A stretch of DNA of 64,000 nt from UBA6168 sp039819485 (lineage in GTDB: Bacteria > Bacteroidota > Bacteroidia > Chitinophagales > Saprospiraceae), in contig JBCBRY010000033.1 of the NCBI GenBank assembly GCA_039819485.1, positions 1 to 64,000 on the forward strand, given 5' to 3'. Within the stretch, counting starts at the first letter, position 1; the number at the start of each line of letters is the position of its first letter. The translations under genes and the position numbers were made by a program. The notes under the pieces were generated by a model that made no database searches, was not told the origin of the DNA, and saw only the letters and a list, made by a program, of their open reading frames with translations. This document shows, one piece after another, positions 37,176 to 45,753 of this stretch.

Positions 37176-38273
37176 TTAATCAAATCGTTTGAAAGCATTT
37201 ATCAGACGGTTGGGCAGGTCTCCTTTCGAAGTTTCAGTATAGTCCTTGTAAGAGCAAGGGATCAGGCGATGACGCTGGAGCTTTCTCTTGGTCCTTACAG
37301 GCACCTGTAGCCACCACCGGCCGGTTTTGTTGCTTTTCCAAAAAGTCAGTTGTTGGTCAAAATCTTTTAGGTCCACAATGTACTCTACAAGCTGGTCCAT
37401 CGAGGCTGGGAAATCTTTCTGGCGGTTGTTAAAACCATCCAAAAAGTACCAGACCATTTGCGCAACGGTTTTGGCTGTCAGTTCATTTTGATCAAGTTGT
37501 GATTGGTATCCGTATAGGCCGATGGAGGTCAATTTATCATTCATGCCTGCATACCGGCAGATCTGGCAGGCCTCTTCACTAAAAAATCCGCTGGGGGATG
37601 CCTGGTCTGTAGCTGGCGCATCAGATGCTTTTAAGGCACTGAGGTGAAAACTCATCATATCTGCATCCCGAATAAACGGCTCCAAGCCAGAAAGATTTGA
37701 TTTTGCTTTACCCAGCCTCACATAATCGAAGCTGCATTCTTCCAAAAAACGGTAGACACTATCTGCCACAAAATGGGATTGGCTGCCGATGGTACTGAAA
37801 TGAAAAAGCCTGTACTCACCTTCCAGGATAGAATTTAGGTAAAATCCATCTAACTCCGATTTCTTAGGATGATAGGCAATCCGCTCCTTGACTTCGATTA
37901 AACTGACCGACGGCTGGCAGGCATGGTGCGCCAAAAACTGCGCCTGGGTAAACCGGCCATCATGCCCAATGATGACCGGGCAAATGTCCCCCTCTATCAG
38001 CTCTCGGATCAGTTGTGTCATAAAACCGGTTTCTTCCTTTCTCAAATTCCCCAGGTCAGCAATTTGGGTTTTGCTAAATGGAAAGTTCATTTCATAAAGA
38101 TGTTTCCTCACACAGTTGGCTTCTTCTTCGCCGATACCGATTATAGCTACCTTGGTTTTTTTCAAATTGGGCAACCGGTCGATGAAGCACTGCAGGTTGT
38201 GGCCGATTTTACTCTTGTCGGAGCTGTTCTTCAATAATTGGCCGTCTAAAGGTTTTAACCAGTTTTCTAACAT
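37176..38273 (-). CDS. Degenerate ureohydrolase (arginase/formimidoylglutamase-like) protein
   Basis: Arginase-fold protein of a type found in Bacteroidota. Fold signatures remain, but the Mn ligands look eroded: the GGDHS motif reads IIGHDGRFTQ, the DAHxD strand reads LIEVKERIAY, and the SFDxD motif reads SFHLSALKASDAPA followed by SPSGFFSEEA. Catalysis of a guanidino hydrolysis is therefore doubtful; a structural or altered role is inference. The start at 38273 (MLENWLKPLDGQ, 365 aa) is chosen over the longer frame from 38324 because a TAcaTTTG promoter element (38303-38310, minus strand) lies within the longer version. No operon partner. Confidence 0.8.
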   Translation of the reverse strand: MLENWLKPLDGQLLKNSSDKSKIGHNLQCFIDRLPNLKKTKVAIIGIGEEEANCVRKHLYEMNFPFSKTQIADLGNLRKEETGFMTQLIRELIEGDICPVIIGHDGRFTQAQFLAHHACQPSVSLIEVKERIAYHPKKSELDGFYLNSILEGEYRLFHFSTIGSQSHFVADSVYRFLEECSFDYVRLGKAKSNLSGLEPFIRDADMMSFHLSALKASDAPATDQASPSGFFSEEACQICRYAGMNDKLTSIGLYGYQSQLDQNELTAKTVAQMVWYFLDGFNNRQKDFPASMDQLVEYIVDLKDFDQQLTFWKSNKTGRWWLQVPVRTKRKLQRHRLIPCSYKDYTETSKGDLPNRLINAFKRFD

Positions 38274-38302
38274 TATACGAAAGGATGGGTCAAAAAGAAG
38301 GG

Positions 38303-38310
38303 CAAATGTA
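38303..38310 (-). promoter_or_regulatory. -7 promoter element of the ureohydrolase-like gene
   Basis: Reads TACATTTG on the minus strand, a perfect TAnnTTTG match, 30 bp before the ATG at 38273. No good -33 match was found at the expected distance. It decides the start codon of the gene. Confidence 0.55.
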
Positions 38311-38579
38311 TAAATAGCTACCATTATTTGGCATTAGTACCCTCTTCATTTGGCATTAGTAAAAAATTGCATGAAATTCGCTGTAATATACACCTCGGAG
38401 ATTCTTCACTTCGATTTGATGATAAAATCCAGCTACCGGCAAAATGAAAGAGAAAATTATGTATGCTCTAAAGCCTGTAGATCAGATAATTACAACTTCG
38501 TAGGTGAATTATTCTCAGAACAGGAAATGGAGAAAGGCTGACCTCAAGGAGGTTTTTAATTCATGAAAACTCGATTACT

Positions 38580-40106
38580 ATGTTGAAAAAATTAACAACG
38601 CTCATCACTGCTTTTTCCATCATCTTCATTTTCGTTAACAATGGTTTTGGACAAAATGAATCCTCATTGGAAACACAGCCAGCCCCGTACCTGGGGGCTA
38701 CGCCTGCCCATATGTGGGAATTCGGGCTCCACACCGGGGTTCCGCTTGTTTTAGGTGACATTGACTTTACTCCGGGCATTGCCGGAGGCTTTCATTTTCG
38801 CAGGGCGCTTGATTATGTCTTTTCACTGAGAAGCGAATTTATGGTGGGGCGGATGAACAATAAGGATAACAACGACGGCCGTACCAGAACCACCTGGCGC
38901 AGTGGCACCTTTGAAATCATTGCCTCCCTCAACAACCTGGTCTGGAGCAGTTCTAAAAGTAAAAAGACCAATCTTTATGGCCTTGTCGCCATCGGCGTAA
39001 ATAGCTTCAAAGTAGATGTCATAAGGTCACTTTCGCCCGAAATCTTACCCAAGGAATATTCCTGGCAGTCACACGGAGGGGCCGGTATTGGATTTTCCGT
39101 ACGACTCAACGAGCGTTTAAATATAAGTGCTGAATCAAAAGCTTTTGTCATGTTTGGCAAGGACGGTGATCGACTCGATGCCGTGGAACGCCAGGAAGGT
39201 GATGTCCTGTCTTACACCAGTCTTCGTTTGAATTATAATCTTGGCAAAAAAGGGAAAAAGGCTGAGCCATTGTACTGGGTGAACCCGATGGACCGAATGC
39301 TGCAAGATGTGACCGAACTAAAAAACCGACCAGTTTTCGACTTGACGGATACAGACAAAGATGGTGTCATCGATTTATTGGATCAGGACAATACAACGCC
39401 CGCCGGTGTGCAAGTGGACACCCGAGGCCTGCCTCTTGATAGCGACGGAGATGGCATCCCAAATCACGAAGATGTCAAACCTTACATTCATTCCGATGAC
39501 AATGGTGTCGTTTCCGGCCAAGCTATAGCCTCTGATGCAGACATAGACCGCATCATCACCCAACGTCTTTACCAATACGACCAAACCGGTGAAGTCCCTG
39601 AACCGTCAACGGAAGGCAAAGGAGGCAGAGCCCCCATCCTGGGAGCTGGCAAAGATTACAACTCAAGGTTGGCGGAGCGGAACCGGGCCGAGCGGGCTGC
39701 GATGGCCAATTGGTTTTTACCATTGATCCATTTTGATATTGACAGCTATCGGCTCAGGTACGTGGATTATGGCAACCTGTCAAGTATCGCCAAAATGATG
39801 AAAGCCAATCCAGACTTGCGAATTGTGGTGACAGGTTATACGGATAAGACGGCTTCCAAAGAGTATAACAAATATTTATCCTACCAACGTGCGAAAACCA
39901 CGATTGAGCATTTTGTGAAAATCCACGGCGTTGACCGGAGCCGCTTCGTTTTGCAGTACAGTGGAGAAGAATTTCCGCTGGTACCTTCGACCGGGAGTAA
40001 TTTGATGAACCGGCGGGTAGAATTCAGGGCCGCAGTGCCCGAAGACCTCGACATGCCGCCCGCTCCTCATGTTTTAAATAACAAATCGAAGAAGAGAGGT
40101 TTTTAA
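38580..40106 (+). CDS. OmpA-family outer membrane protein with calcium-type repeats
   Basis: Anchors the outer membrane to peptidoglycan. Signal peptide at residues 1-24 (ITAFSIIFIFVNNGFG), a beta-barrel-like domain at about 40-225 (HMWEFGLHTGVPLVLGDIDF ... SLRLNYNLGKKGK), thrombospondin type 3-like Asp repeats at about 260-305 (DTDKDGVIDLLDQD; DSDGDGIPNHED) and an OmpA domain at about 375-490 (IHFDIDSYRLR, VVTGYTDKTASKEYN, NLMNRRVEFR). The Asp repeats are known in this group to bind Ca2+. Stands alone, convergent with the CoA-binding gene. Confidence 0.92.
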   Translation: MLKKLTTLITAFSIIFIFVNNGFGQNESSLETQPAPYLGATPAHMWEFGLHTGVPLVLGDIDFTPGIAGGFHFRRALDYVFSLRSEFMVGRMNNKDNNDGRTRTTWRSGTFEIIASLNNLVWSSSKSKKTNLYGLVAIGVNSFKVDVIRSLSPEILPKEYSWQSHGGAGIGFSVRLNERLNISAESKAFVMFGKDGDRLDAVERQEGDVLSYTSLRLNYNLGKKGKKAEPLYWVNPMDRMLQDVTELKNRPVFDLTDTDKDGVIDLLDQDNTTPAGVQVDTRGLPLDSDGDGIPNHEDVKPYIHSDDNGVVSGQAIASDADIDRIITQRLYQYDQTGEVPEPSTEGKGGRAPILGAGKDYNSRLAERNRAERAAMANWFLPLIHFDIDSYRLRYVDYGNLSSIAKMMKANPDLRIVVTGYTDKTASKEYNKYLSYQRAKTTIEHFVKIHGVDRSRFVLQYSGEEFPLVPSTGSNLMNRRVEFRAAVPEDLDMPPAPHVLNNKSKKRGF

Positions 40107-40117
40107 ATGCAAGAGTC

Positions 40118-40170
40118 GCAAATGACACAAGAGTCGCCAATCGGTTTTTGGCGTCTTTTGTGTCATTTGC
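40118..40170. terminator. Long inverted repeat between convergent genes
   Basis: Arms of 23 nt (40118-40140 and 40148-40170; core AAATGACACAA / TTGTGTCATTT) pair with one G-U and one mismatch around a 7-nt loop. Placed 11 bp after the OmpA stop and 3 bp after the opposing stop, it likely terminates both transcripts. There is no long T tract. Confidence 0.7.
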
Positions 40171-40173
40171 ATT

Positions 40174-40533
40174 TCAATATTGCCCCGTAGCCAACATCAC
40201 CAGGTTGCAGGCAACTACAGGTTCAATACCGGCGGCCTTTGCCCGGTTGATCAATTCCACGTTTTCTGTACCTGGATTAAAAATGATTCTCTTCGGATTC
40301 AGGCCAATAATATAATCGATATAATCTTCTTGCCGCTTTGGGTTCATATAAAGCGTTACGGTATGCACATCTTCCACCTCTGGTCTTCCATTGAGTATCG
40401 GAATTCCTTCTACTTCCCCTGTTTTATTGCTCACAGGGACGACTTCGAAGCCCTGCTCTTTTAATCTTCTGACCGCTGCGTAGGAATATCGGACCGGATT
40501 GGTGGAAGCACCGAGGACCATTGTTTTTTTCAT
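40174..40533 (-). CDS. Small CoA-binding domain protein (YccU type)
   Basis: 119 residues forming one Rossmann-like CoA-binding domain: MVLGASTNPVRYSYAAVRRL at the N-terminus is the nucleotide-binding loop, followed by VVPVSNKTGEVEGIPI, a TVTLYMNP strand and IIFNPGTEN. Such proteins are single-domain relatives of succinyl-CoA synthetase alpha. Exact role unknown. Upstream of it on the minus strand is the E2 gene at 40636-41928, 102 bp away, so the two might be one transcript, but no evidence links their functions. Confidence 0.88.
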   Translation of the reverse strand: MKKTMVLGASTNPVRYSYAAVRRLKEQGFEVVPVSNKTGEVEGIPILNGRPEVEDVHTVTLYMNPKRQEDYIDYIIGLNPKRIIFNPGTENVELINRAKAAGIEPVVACNLVMLATGQY

Positions 40534-40635
40534 AAAAAGTACTCTTATTGTTTAATTTCAAATTTCCAATTTAAAAAAAACCGGAAAGCGTTAACAAAAC
40601 ACTTCCCGGCGTCGGTAGTTCATTTTTTTTCTGTA

Positions 40636-41928
40636 TCAGATCATCAGGCGCACTGGTTCTTCCAGAATGCCTTTAAGCGTTTGTAAAAATTTAGCGCCGG
40701 TCGCTCCGTCCACCACCCGGTGGTCGCACGAAAGGGTCACTTTCATCATGTTGCCGGGTACGATTTCATCACCTTTCACGATCGGTTTTTTCACAATCGA
40801 ACTAACAGCCAGGATGCAGGCATCCGGCGGGTTGATGATGGCCGTGAATTCTTCAATGCCAAACATGCCCAAATTGGAAATGGTGAATGTGTTGCCGCTC
40901 ATTTCATCAGGCTGCAATTTGCGCTCTCTGGCCTTTCCTGCCATGACACGTACTTCCTGATTGATTTGAGAAAGTGATTTCATATTGGCGTGGCGGATAA
41001 CCGGTACCAGCAGACCTTCGTCGACGGCCACTGCTACTCCAATATTAATGTGCTGATTGAATCGAATTTTATCACCAAGCCAGGAGGAGTTGACGGCCGG
41101 ATGTTGTTGCAAGGCTACGGCAGATGCTTTCACCACGAGATCATTAAAAGAAATCTTGACCGGGGAAATCTCATTTAATTTTGGTCTCATCTCCACTGCT
41201 TTATCCATGTTGATTTCAACGGTCAGATAAAAATGCGGAGCGGAGAATTTACTTTCACCCAAACGGCGTGCAATCACTTTGCGCATCTGACTGACGGGTT
41301 TGTCCTCGAACGCTTCTCCGCCACCAAAATTGAAAGCAGGGACCGCCGGTGCGGTAGGTGCTTCCTTGGCGGGTTTGGCAGCGGGAGCAGGAGCTGCAGC
41401 TGGTTTAGCTTCGATGAAAGCTTCGATATCCCTTTTTATGATACGGCCGTTTTCGCCTGATCCAGTGACGGCCTTGAGGTCGACCCCTGCTTCTCTGGCG
41501 ATGCTTTTCGCCAACGGGGAGGCCATGATGCGGGACGTATCGTGGGTAACTGCAGGGATAGCTGTTTCCACTTCGGCAACAGCGGCGGCGGCGGGTGCCG
41601 GTGCAGCTTTCGCTGCTTCTTCACTTGCTGCAGGTTCGGAATGACCATTGGAAGAAGCTTTTTCACTTTCCAGCGCGGCCTTCCAGTCTTCTCCTTTATC
41701 ACCGATCACAGCGATGATCCCTTCGACGGGAACGGCACCTTCTTTGACGGCAATGTGCAGGAGATGTCCTTCCCAGAGGCTCTCAAAATCCATGGTTGCT
41801 TTGTCGGTTTCAATTTCCGCCAACAGATCACCAGGTTCGACGGCTTCACCTTCTTTTTTGTGCCATGCGACAATGTTGCCTTCTTCCATAGTGTCGCTCA
41901 TTCGGGGCATGCGTATTACTTCAGCCAT
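40636..41928 (-). CDS. pdhC: Dihydrolipoamide acetyltransferase, pyruvate dehydrogenase E2
   Basis: E2 core of a 2-oxoacid dehydrogenase complex, most like pyruvate dehydrogenase: moves acetyl groups to CoA. Single lipoyl domain at residues 1-78 with Lys 43 in ETDKATMDFES, an Ala/Pro-rich linker, a peripheral-subunit-binding domain at 134-171 (MASPLAKSIAREAGVDL; GENGRIIKRDIE), a second Ala/Pro linker, and the catalytic domain from about 206 with the active-site His 403 in SCDHRVVDGATGAKFL. E1 and E3 genes are not next to it. Substrate assignment rests on similarity, not on context. Confidence 0.92.
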   Translation of the reverse strand: MAEVIRMPRMSDTMEEGNIVAWHKKEGEAVEPGDLLAEIETDKATMDFESLWEGHLLHIAVKEGAVPVEGIIAVIGDKGEDWKAALESEKASSNGHSEPAASEEAAKAAPAPAAAAVAEVETAIPAVTHDTSRIMASPLAKSIAREAGVDLKAVTGSGENGRIIKRDIEAFIEAKPAAAPAPAAKPAKEAPTAPAVPAFNFGGGEAFEDKPVSQMRKVIARRLGESKFSAPHFYLTVEINMDKAVEMRPKLNEISPVKISFNDLVVKASAVALQQHPAVNSSWLGDKIRFNQHINIGVAVAVDEGLLVPVIRHANMKSLSQINQEVRVMAGKARERKLQPDEMSGNTFTISNLGMFGIEEFTAIINPPDACILAVSSIVKKPIVKGDEIVPGNMMKVTLSCDHRVVDGATGAKFLQTLKGILEEPVRLMI

Positions 41929-42298
41929 TATTTCTTGAATTATTGAGTTTTGAGTTGTTAAGTTTTAAGTGTTGGATTATTGGGTTAGGAAAGCTCGATT
42001 AACAAAGATTCGCAAAAATGCAATATTTTCGCTTTTTCATAAATGGTATTTTACCTCTTTTTGAAATAACTCAAACAAAGATGGGTAGCTTTGGTTCGAT
42101 CTGGCACTTTTAGAGATATTGTGGCTGATCCGGAGGTTGATAAAAAGTTGATCAGACTTGAAATGAAAATCGCGAATCTGCAATTTTCAACCTAAAATTG
42201 AGTTTCGGTCAATCTATATCAGCCGATCCAGCTTTTTCTGCAATTCTGGTTGTTTGAAAATTGTTTCCAGGCCTACTTGCTACCAGCTTACTAAAAAA
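41929..42298. other. Divergent intergenic region between pdhC and recR
   Basis: 370 bp between divergent genes. A plus-strand promoter candidate is listed separately. A 42-codon frame at 42070-42195 ending in LEMKIANLQFST has no good start codon and is not annotated. Nothing else recognised. Confidence 0.5.
42060..42093 (+). promoter_or_regulatory. Candidate promoter, possibly of recR
   Basis: TTTG (42060-42063), 22 nt, then TAgcTTTG (42086-42093). The -7 element fits the Bacteroidota consensus but the spacing is slightly long. It lies about 205 bp before the recR ATG, so the leader would be long. Confidence 0.45.
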
Positions 42299-42913
42299 AT
42301 GAATTTTTCATCCAAATTAATAGAGAACGCCGTTGAATCATTTGCCAGCCTGCCGGGCATTGGCCGCAAGACCGCCTTGCGACTGACGCTCCACCTGGTG
42401 GGCAAAGAACAGAAAGAGACCGAAGAGTTTGTACAAGGCATCCTGAACATGCGGCAAAATATCAAACACTGCAGTATTTGCCACAACCTTTCCGACGAAG
42501 CCATCTGCAACGTCTGCTCTGACAAACGTCGCGACCGGAGCCTCGTCTGTGTGGTGGAGAGCATCCGGGACGTGATGGCCATAGAGGATACTTCCCAATA
42601 CCGAGGGCTTTACCATGTGCTCGGCGGCCTCATCAATCCACTCGAAGGGATTGGTCCGGGCGAGCTGGAAATAGACTCGTTGCTGCAAAGGGTAGGGGAG
42701 CAGGAAATCAAAGAAATCATCCTCGCTATTTCCCCGACCATCGAGGGGGATACGACGATGTTTTATATCACCAAAAAATTGAAGGACTACGATGTGAAGG
42801 TGAGTTCCATTGCCCGCGGTGTTTCCTTTGGAGGGGAACTGGAATATGCGGATGAAGTTACACTTGGACGGAGTATCGTGGCGCGGGTGCCTTATCGGTT
42901 GAACAATGATTGA
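42299..42913 (+). CDS. recR: Recombination mediator protein RecR
   Basis: Works with RecF and RecO to load RecA onto gapped DNA. The ATG start at 42299 (MNFSSKLIENAVESFASLPG) gives 204 residues (E. coli 201); a TTG start at 42254 would add non-family residues. Features: helix-hairpin-helix LPGIGRKTALRLTLHL, the four-Cys zinc finger CSICHNLSDEAICNVC, Toprim domain (VCVVESIRDVMAIE, YRGLYHVLGGLINPL) and the C-terminal YADEVTLGRSIVARVPY. Confidence 0.96.
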   Translation: MNFSSKLIENAVESFASLPGIGRKTALRLTLHLVGKEQKETEEFVQGILNMRQNIKHCSICHNLSDEAICNVCSDKRRDRSLVCVVESIRDVMAIEDTSQYRGLYHVLGGLINPLEGIGPGELEIDSLLQRVGEQEIKEIILAISPTIEGDTTMFYITKKLKDYDVKVSSIARGVSFGGELEYADEVTLGRSIVARVPYRLNND

Positions 42914-43425
42914 TTTTTATTTTGGGTAAAAAGAATCGAATAATAATTGACTTATTTAGTTTCCTTGCCGCTGGTGAGTTCGTTGGAATTAAAATTGGTT
43001 TTTTAAAAAAGAAGATTCTTGAGCTTTTCCCTGAACCTGATTGTTGGCAAAACAAAAAAAAGTGGGTCTCGCCGATTTTATGGCAATTTTGTTTTGATGC
43101 CTGATGGTGAGCAATGTTCGGAAATGATTTTAATAAATATATTTTAGAGATGGACGGAGGAAAAAATATTGATTTATGTAGTGTCTTTTTTAATGCAGAA
43201 CCAAATTGTTCAATCGTGCAGCTTATAGAATTTTTAATAATTAAAAAAAATAATTTTATCAAAAATAAAAATCTTATTAGTCAGAAAAATTTAAATATTA
43301 TTAAAAGTGGAATTAAAGTAACGTTTGATCAATTTAAAGAAGGCGAACGGCCAAGTCTGAAGGGAAACGGCTACTACGCATGTGCAAATCAAAAATCTTC
43401 GAAAAAAATAGACGCTGCTAAATGA
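42910..43425 (+). pseudogene. Frame-disrupted remnant of a small hypothetical protein
   Basis: Three pieces in two frames read as one protein. Frame 1 gives IIIDLFSFLAAGEFVGIKIG and LELFPEPDCW; after an A8 run near 43049-43058 the sense moves to frame 2 (RFYGNFVLMPDGEQCSEMIL ending about 43130); then frame 1 resumes (LEMDGGKNIDLCSVFF, IIKSGIKVTFDQF). I recognise the pattern FLxxGxFxGIxxG...PxxW...YGN as that of small accessory proteins, but cannot name the family. Frame 1 alone has stops TGA TGG TGA at 43102-43110. Either a dead gene or two compensating indel errors. AT-rich. The frame-1 stop overlaps the next gene's start as ATGA (43422-43425). Confidence 0.5.
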
Positions 43426-45446
43426 CTCTCTCCATCATCATCGTCAATTACAACGTTCAGTATTTTCTCGAACAATGTCTATTGTCAGTCGAAAAAGCGA
43501 TTGCGGCTATGTCCCTCTTTGAGGAGGGTAAGAGGGGTGAAAAAACAGCAGAGGTTTTTGTTGTCGACAATAATTCTGTCGATAATTCAGTGGCGATGGT
43601 ACGGGAAAAATTTCCGGAAATAAAATTAATTGCCAATAAAAAAAATACTGGTTTTGCAGTGGCAAATAACCAGGCCATCAAGCAAGCCAAGGGAAAATAT
43701 ATTTTATTGTTAAACCCCGATACAGTAGTGCGGGAAGATACTTTTAAAAAATGTGTCGATTTTATGGAAACGCATGCAGATGCTGGCGGGTTGGGCGTAA
43801 AGATGATTGATGGCTCTGGAAATTTTTTACCTGAAAGCAAAAGGGGGTTCCCTTCCCCGTTTGTCGCATTTGCCAAGACATTTGGCCTTTCCAAAATATT
43901 TCCCAAATCAAAATTGTTTAACCGTTATCATTTAGGTTTTTTAAACAATGATGAAACGCATAAAGTGGATGTGTTAGCAGGCGCATTTATGCTAATGCGC
44001 AAAAGTGTTTTGGATGAAATCGGTTTATTGGACGAAGCTTTTTTTATGTATGGAGAAGACATTGATTTATCTTACAGGATTGTAAAAGCGGGGTATCAAA
44101 ATTATTATTTTGCCGACACCACCATCATTCATTATAAAGGGGAGAGTACTAAAAAAGGCAGCTTGAATTATGTCCGTACTTTTTATAATGCGATGATCAT
44201 TTTCGCGAAAAAACATTTTCAAGGAAATAAGGCAAAATTTTTTATTGCCAGTATTTATGCTGCCATTTATTTTCGGGCGGGCCTAACGGTGGTGAGTAAT
44301 TTTTTTAGGAAGGCAGCGCTGCCTTTACTGGATGCACTATTGTTATTTGGCGGACTGGTATTTATTAAATATTTCTGGGCCCGTTATTATTACGATGATC
44401 CGGGATACTATGATCCAACTTTTGTATTTTTTAATATTCCTTTTTACACGGCGCTATGGCTGGGCTCCGTATTTTTTACGGGCGGTTACGATGAGCGGTA
44501 TAATCTCAGGAGGCTCGTCCGGGGATTGGTGATCGGTACCATTTTGATATCGGCAGTTTATGGGTATTTACCGTTGCATTTAAGACCATCGAGGGCCATA
44601 GTTTTATTGGGGGCGGTGTGGGCCGTGGCCAGCCTGGTTGGGTTGCGGATGATGATACATTTTTTAAGAGAAGGCAATTTTAATGTGGGCCTGGCACGCC
44701 CGGAGAATATGGTCATCGTGGGGTCGGCAGGAGAAAGCCAGCGGGTACAGCAATTATTGCTGCAAGCGCAGGTGCGGAAAAATTTTATTGGAAATGTGTC
44801 CCCACAAAAAACAGATGATACCACGAATTTCCTGGCAGATATTTCACGGTTAGATGAGGTCGCTCAAATTTATAAAGTAGAGGAGGTGATTTTTTGTTCC
44901 CACGATGTCAGTGCGGAACAGATCATGCACTGGATGACGCAGTTGGGATCGAAGGTTGATTTTAAAATTGTACCGAAAGAAAGCATCAGTATCATTGGCA
45001 GTAGCTCCAAGGATTCGGCGGGCGAGTTGTATACTATCGATATCCGCTATAAAATAGCCACGGCCATGGCCCGGCGCAACAAACGGGTATTTGACGTGCT
45101 ACTTTCGGTAGGTCTCCTGTTGATTTGTTGGTTGGTATTACCGTTTATGAAACGGCCACTGGGTTTTTTGAGCAACATTTTCAAAACGTTAACTGGCAAA
45201 AAAACATGGGTTGGTTACGCTACAAGCACCCGGCAGTTTGGAGGGAAAACAGATGGAAAGGCCCTGGAAAAGACCATGTTATTGCCCAGTCTGCGAAAGG
45301 GCGTGCTATCTCCATTGAATGCATTTAGCCAGCGTCAACTGGACGGGCCAACGATTCACCGTCTTAATTTTTTGTATGCGAAGGACTATAATGTGTGGAG
45401 AGACCTGGAAATTATCTGGAAGGGGTTTAGGCGTTTGGGCAGTTGA
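43422..45446 (+). CDS. GT2 glycosyltransferase fused to a polyprenyl sugar-transferase-like module
   Basis: Fusion, 674 residues. Residues 1-250: family 2 glycosyltransferase, rhamnosyltransferase-like (SIIIVNYNVQYFLEQCLLS, VVDNNSVDN, LLLNPDT at the DxD position, FMYGEDIDLSYRI). Residues about 275-415: several membrane segments. Residues 428-525: Rossmann-like domain as in WcaJ-type initiating transferases (MVIVGSAGESQRVQQLL). Residues 550-674: start and end of a bacterial sugar transferase (RRNKRVFDVLLSVGLLL; FLYAKDYNVWRDLEIIWKGF) with the usual catalytic centre (FKxxKFRTM region) missing. So the C-terminal half is probably non-catalytic. Likely adds a sugar in surface polysaccharide synthesis. 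First half is AT-rich. Confidence 0.88.
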   Translation: MTLSIIIVNYNVQYFLEQCLLSVEKAIAAMSLFEEGKRGEKTAEVFVVDNNSVDNSVAMVREKFPEIKLIANKKNTGFAVANNQAIKQAKGKYILLLNPDTVVREDTFKKCVDFMETHADAGGLGVKMIDGSGNFLPESKRGFPSPFVAFAKTFGLSKIFPKSKLFNRYHLGFLNNDETHKVDVLAGAFMLMRKSVLDEIGLLDEAFFMYGEDIDLSYRIVKAGYQNYYFADTTIIHYKGESTKKGSLNYVRTFYNAMIIFAKKHFQGNKAKFFIASIYAAIYFRAGLTVVSNFFRKAALPLLDALLLFGGLVFIKYFWARYYYDDPGYYDPTFVFFNIPFYTALWLGSVFFTGGYDERYNLRRLVRGLVIGTILISAVYGYLPLHLRPSRAIVLLGAVWAVASLVGLRMMIHFLREGNFNVGLARPENMVIVGSAGESQRVQQLLLQAQVRKNFIGNVSPQKTDDTTNFLADISRLDEVAQIYKVEEVIFCSHDVSAEQIMHWMTQLGSKVDFKIVPKESISIIGSSSKDSAGELYTIDIRYKIATAMARRNKRVFDVLLSVGLLLICWLVLPFMKRPLGFLSNIFKTLTGKKTWVGYATSTRQFGGKTDGKALEKTMLLPSLRKGVLSPLNAFSQRQLDGPTIHRLNFLYAKDYNVWRDLEIIWKGFRRLGS

Positions 45447-45462
45447 GTTAAAACGAAACAAA

Positions 45463-45506
45463 GTTAGCAATGGCCTGGTTTAAACCATTGATTGTCAATT
45501 GCTAAC
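45463..45506 (+). terminator. Hairpin after the glycosyltransferase
   Basis: GTTAGCAAT (45463-45471) pairs perfectly with ATTGCTAAC (45498-45506), and the loop holds the palindrome GGTTTAAACC. No clear T tract follows, so termination is only probable. Confidence 0.4.
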
Positions 45507-45528
45507 CCTTGCTTCGTACAGCTGGCGG

Positions 45529-45753
45529 TCAGTTAAAAATGCCAATGCTGTTGCCCAGCTCGGCGAGCTGGTCCAGGTTCATGATCAGGATGGCTGTAAG
45601 CGCAAGCGAGAACAAAATACCAAAAGCATTCTCCATAAGCACCTGCCGATCATAATTGGATGCAGATTTTCTTTTCATTTGAATTTTGATTTTGAGGCAC
45701 TCAACTAACTGGGTCAAATAGTTGAGGTTTTTTGTTGTATGCGGGTCAGACAT
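45529..45753 (-). CDS. Possible small membrane protein (74 aa), unknown
   Basis: ATG start at 45753. About 50 polar and basic residues (KNLNYLTQLVECLKIKIQMK) are followed by one hydrophobic segment (FGILFSLALTAILIM) and a short acidic tail. It is convergent with the glycosyltransferase and shares the hairpin at 45463-45506. The composition is protein-like and the single membrane helix is plausible, but I recognise no family and the length allows chance. Confidence 0.4.
   Translation of the reverse strand: MSDPHTTKNLNYLTQLVECLKIKIQMKRKSASNYDRQVLMENAFGILFSLALTAILIMNLDQLAELGNSIGIFN

Noticed and set aside
38350..38541. 63-codon frame before the OmpA gene
   Set aside because: No family, poor start context and no signal or domain; lies in the spacer between divergent genes.
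42070..42195. 42-codon frame ending LEMKIANLQFST
   Set aside because: No ATG at its start, overlaps a promoter candidate and is too short to judge.
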